64,000 bases of DNA from Litoditis marina (Eukaryota > Nematoda > Chromadorea > Rhabditida > Rhabditidae): assembly GCA_964036275.1 (NCBI GenBank), contig OZ038434.1, positions 16,667,879-16,731,878 on the forward strand, in the 5' to 3' direction. The stretch's first letter is position 1. Every line of letters starts with the position of its first letter. Shown here piece after piece: positions 63,887 through 64,000 of the stretch. The position numbers and the translations under genes are program-made. The notes under the pieces were generated by a model that saw only the letters and a list, made by a program, of their open reading frames with translations, did not search any database and had not been told where the DNA came from.

Positions 63887-64000
63887 ATACTTTTTAGTCA
63901 GCTTGTTGTTTTGTGTAGGAGAGATTTTCCGTGTGATGTGGGTTATTGAAATAACCGTCTTACAAAGTTTGGACAAAAAACCTGATCACTTTTCGGCCGT

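Noticed and set aside
63055..63976. Several long frames on both strands over the collagen exons
   Set aside because: Gly-X-Y repeats with biased codons keep other frames open; the only frame with a collagen signature is the annotated one.

Overview
The window is nuclear DNA from a nematode. It carries a cuticle collagen with a subtilisin-type cleavage site, a 127-residue major sperm protein (MSP) gene, and introns that end mostly in T-rich stretches followed by CAG or TAG. Several genes have an AG acceptor a few bases upstream of the start codon, as expected for spliced-leader trans-splicing. High intron density (65 coding exons in one gene) and an intron inside the MSP gene argue against Caenorhabditis. 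A chromadorean lineage outside that genus is likely; a diplogastrid-like worm is only a guess.

Layout. 49-184 (+): last exon of an unidentified gene. 2756-16867 (+): four-finger C2H2 zinc-finger protein, ten exons, with two very long introns that hold GC-rich islands and repeats. 17996-23620 (-): class 3 aldehyde dehydrogenase in 12 exons, with a tRNA-Lys(TTT) on the opposite strand inside its last intron. 26657-29548 (-): LHPP-type HAD phosphatase, seven exons. 30362-57185 (+): complete UBR5 HECT ubiquitin ligase, 65 exons, about 2737 residues. 57636-59078 (-): small KCTD/T1-type BTB protein. 60914-61423 (-): MSP with one intron. 62573-63864 (+): cuticle collagen, three exons. LHPP and ubr-5 are divergent with about 0.8 kb between start codons. 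MSP and collagen are also divergent, and each has a TATA box, as suits highly expressed stage- or tissue-specific genes.

The most unusual item is an intact HDAC6-type ubiquitin-binding zinc finger (ZnF-UBP/BUZ) in one uninterrupted reading frame inside intron 3 of ubr-5, on the same strand. It is either a nested gene or an alternative last exon: a splice acceptor just upstream would join it in frame to ubr-5 exon 3. A second insertion, in ubr-5 intron 56, is a decayed reverse-transcriptase fragment followed by a hammerhead-like core, compatible with a Penelope-like element.

The noncoding DNA contains several short inverted-repeat families, four of them seen twice or more in the window. One copy is flanked by a perfect 9-bp direct repeat. 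There are also long CT/GA tracts and a 28-base poly-G run. Exon models were built by hand from splice consensus, reading phase and recalled family alignments; no database search was run.
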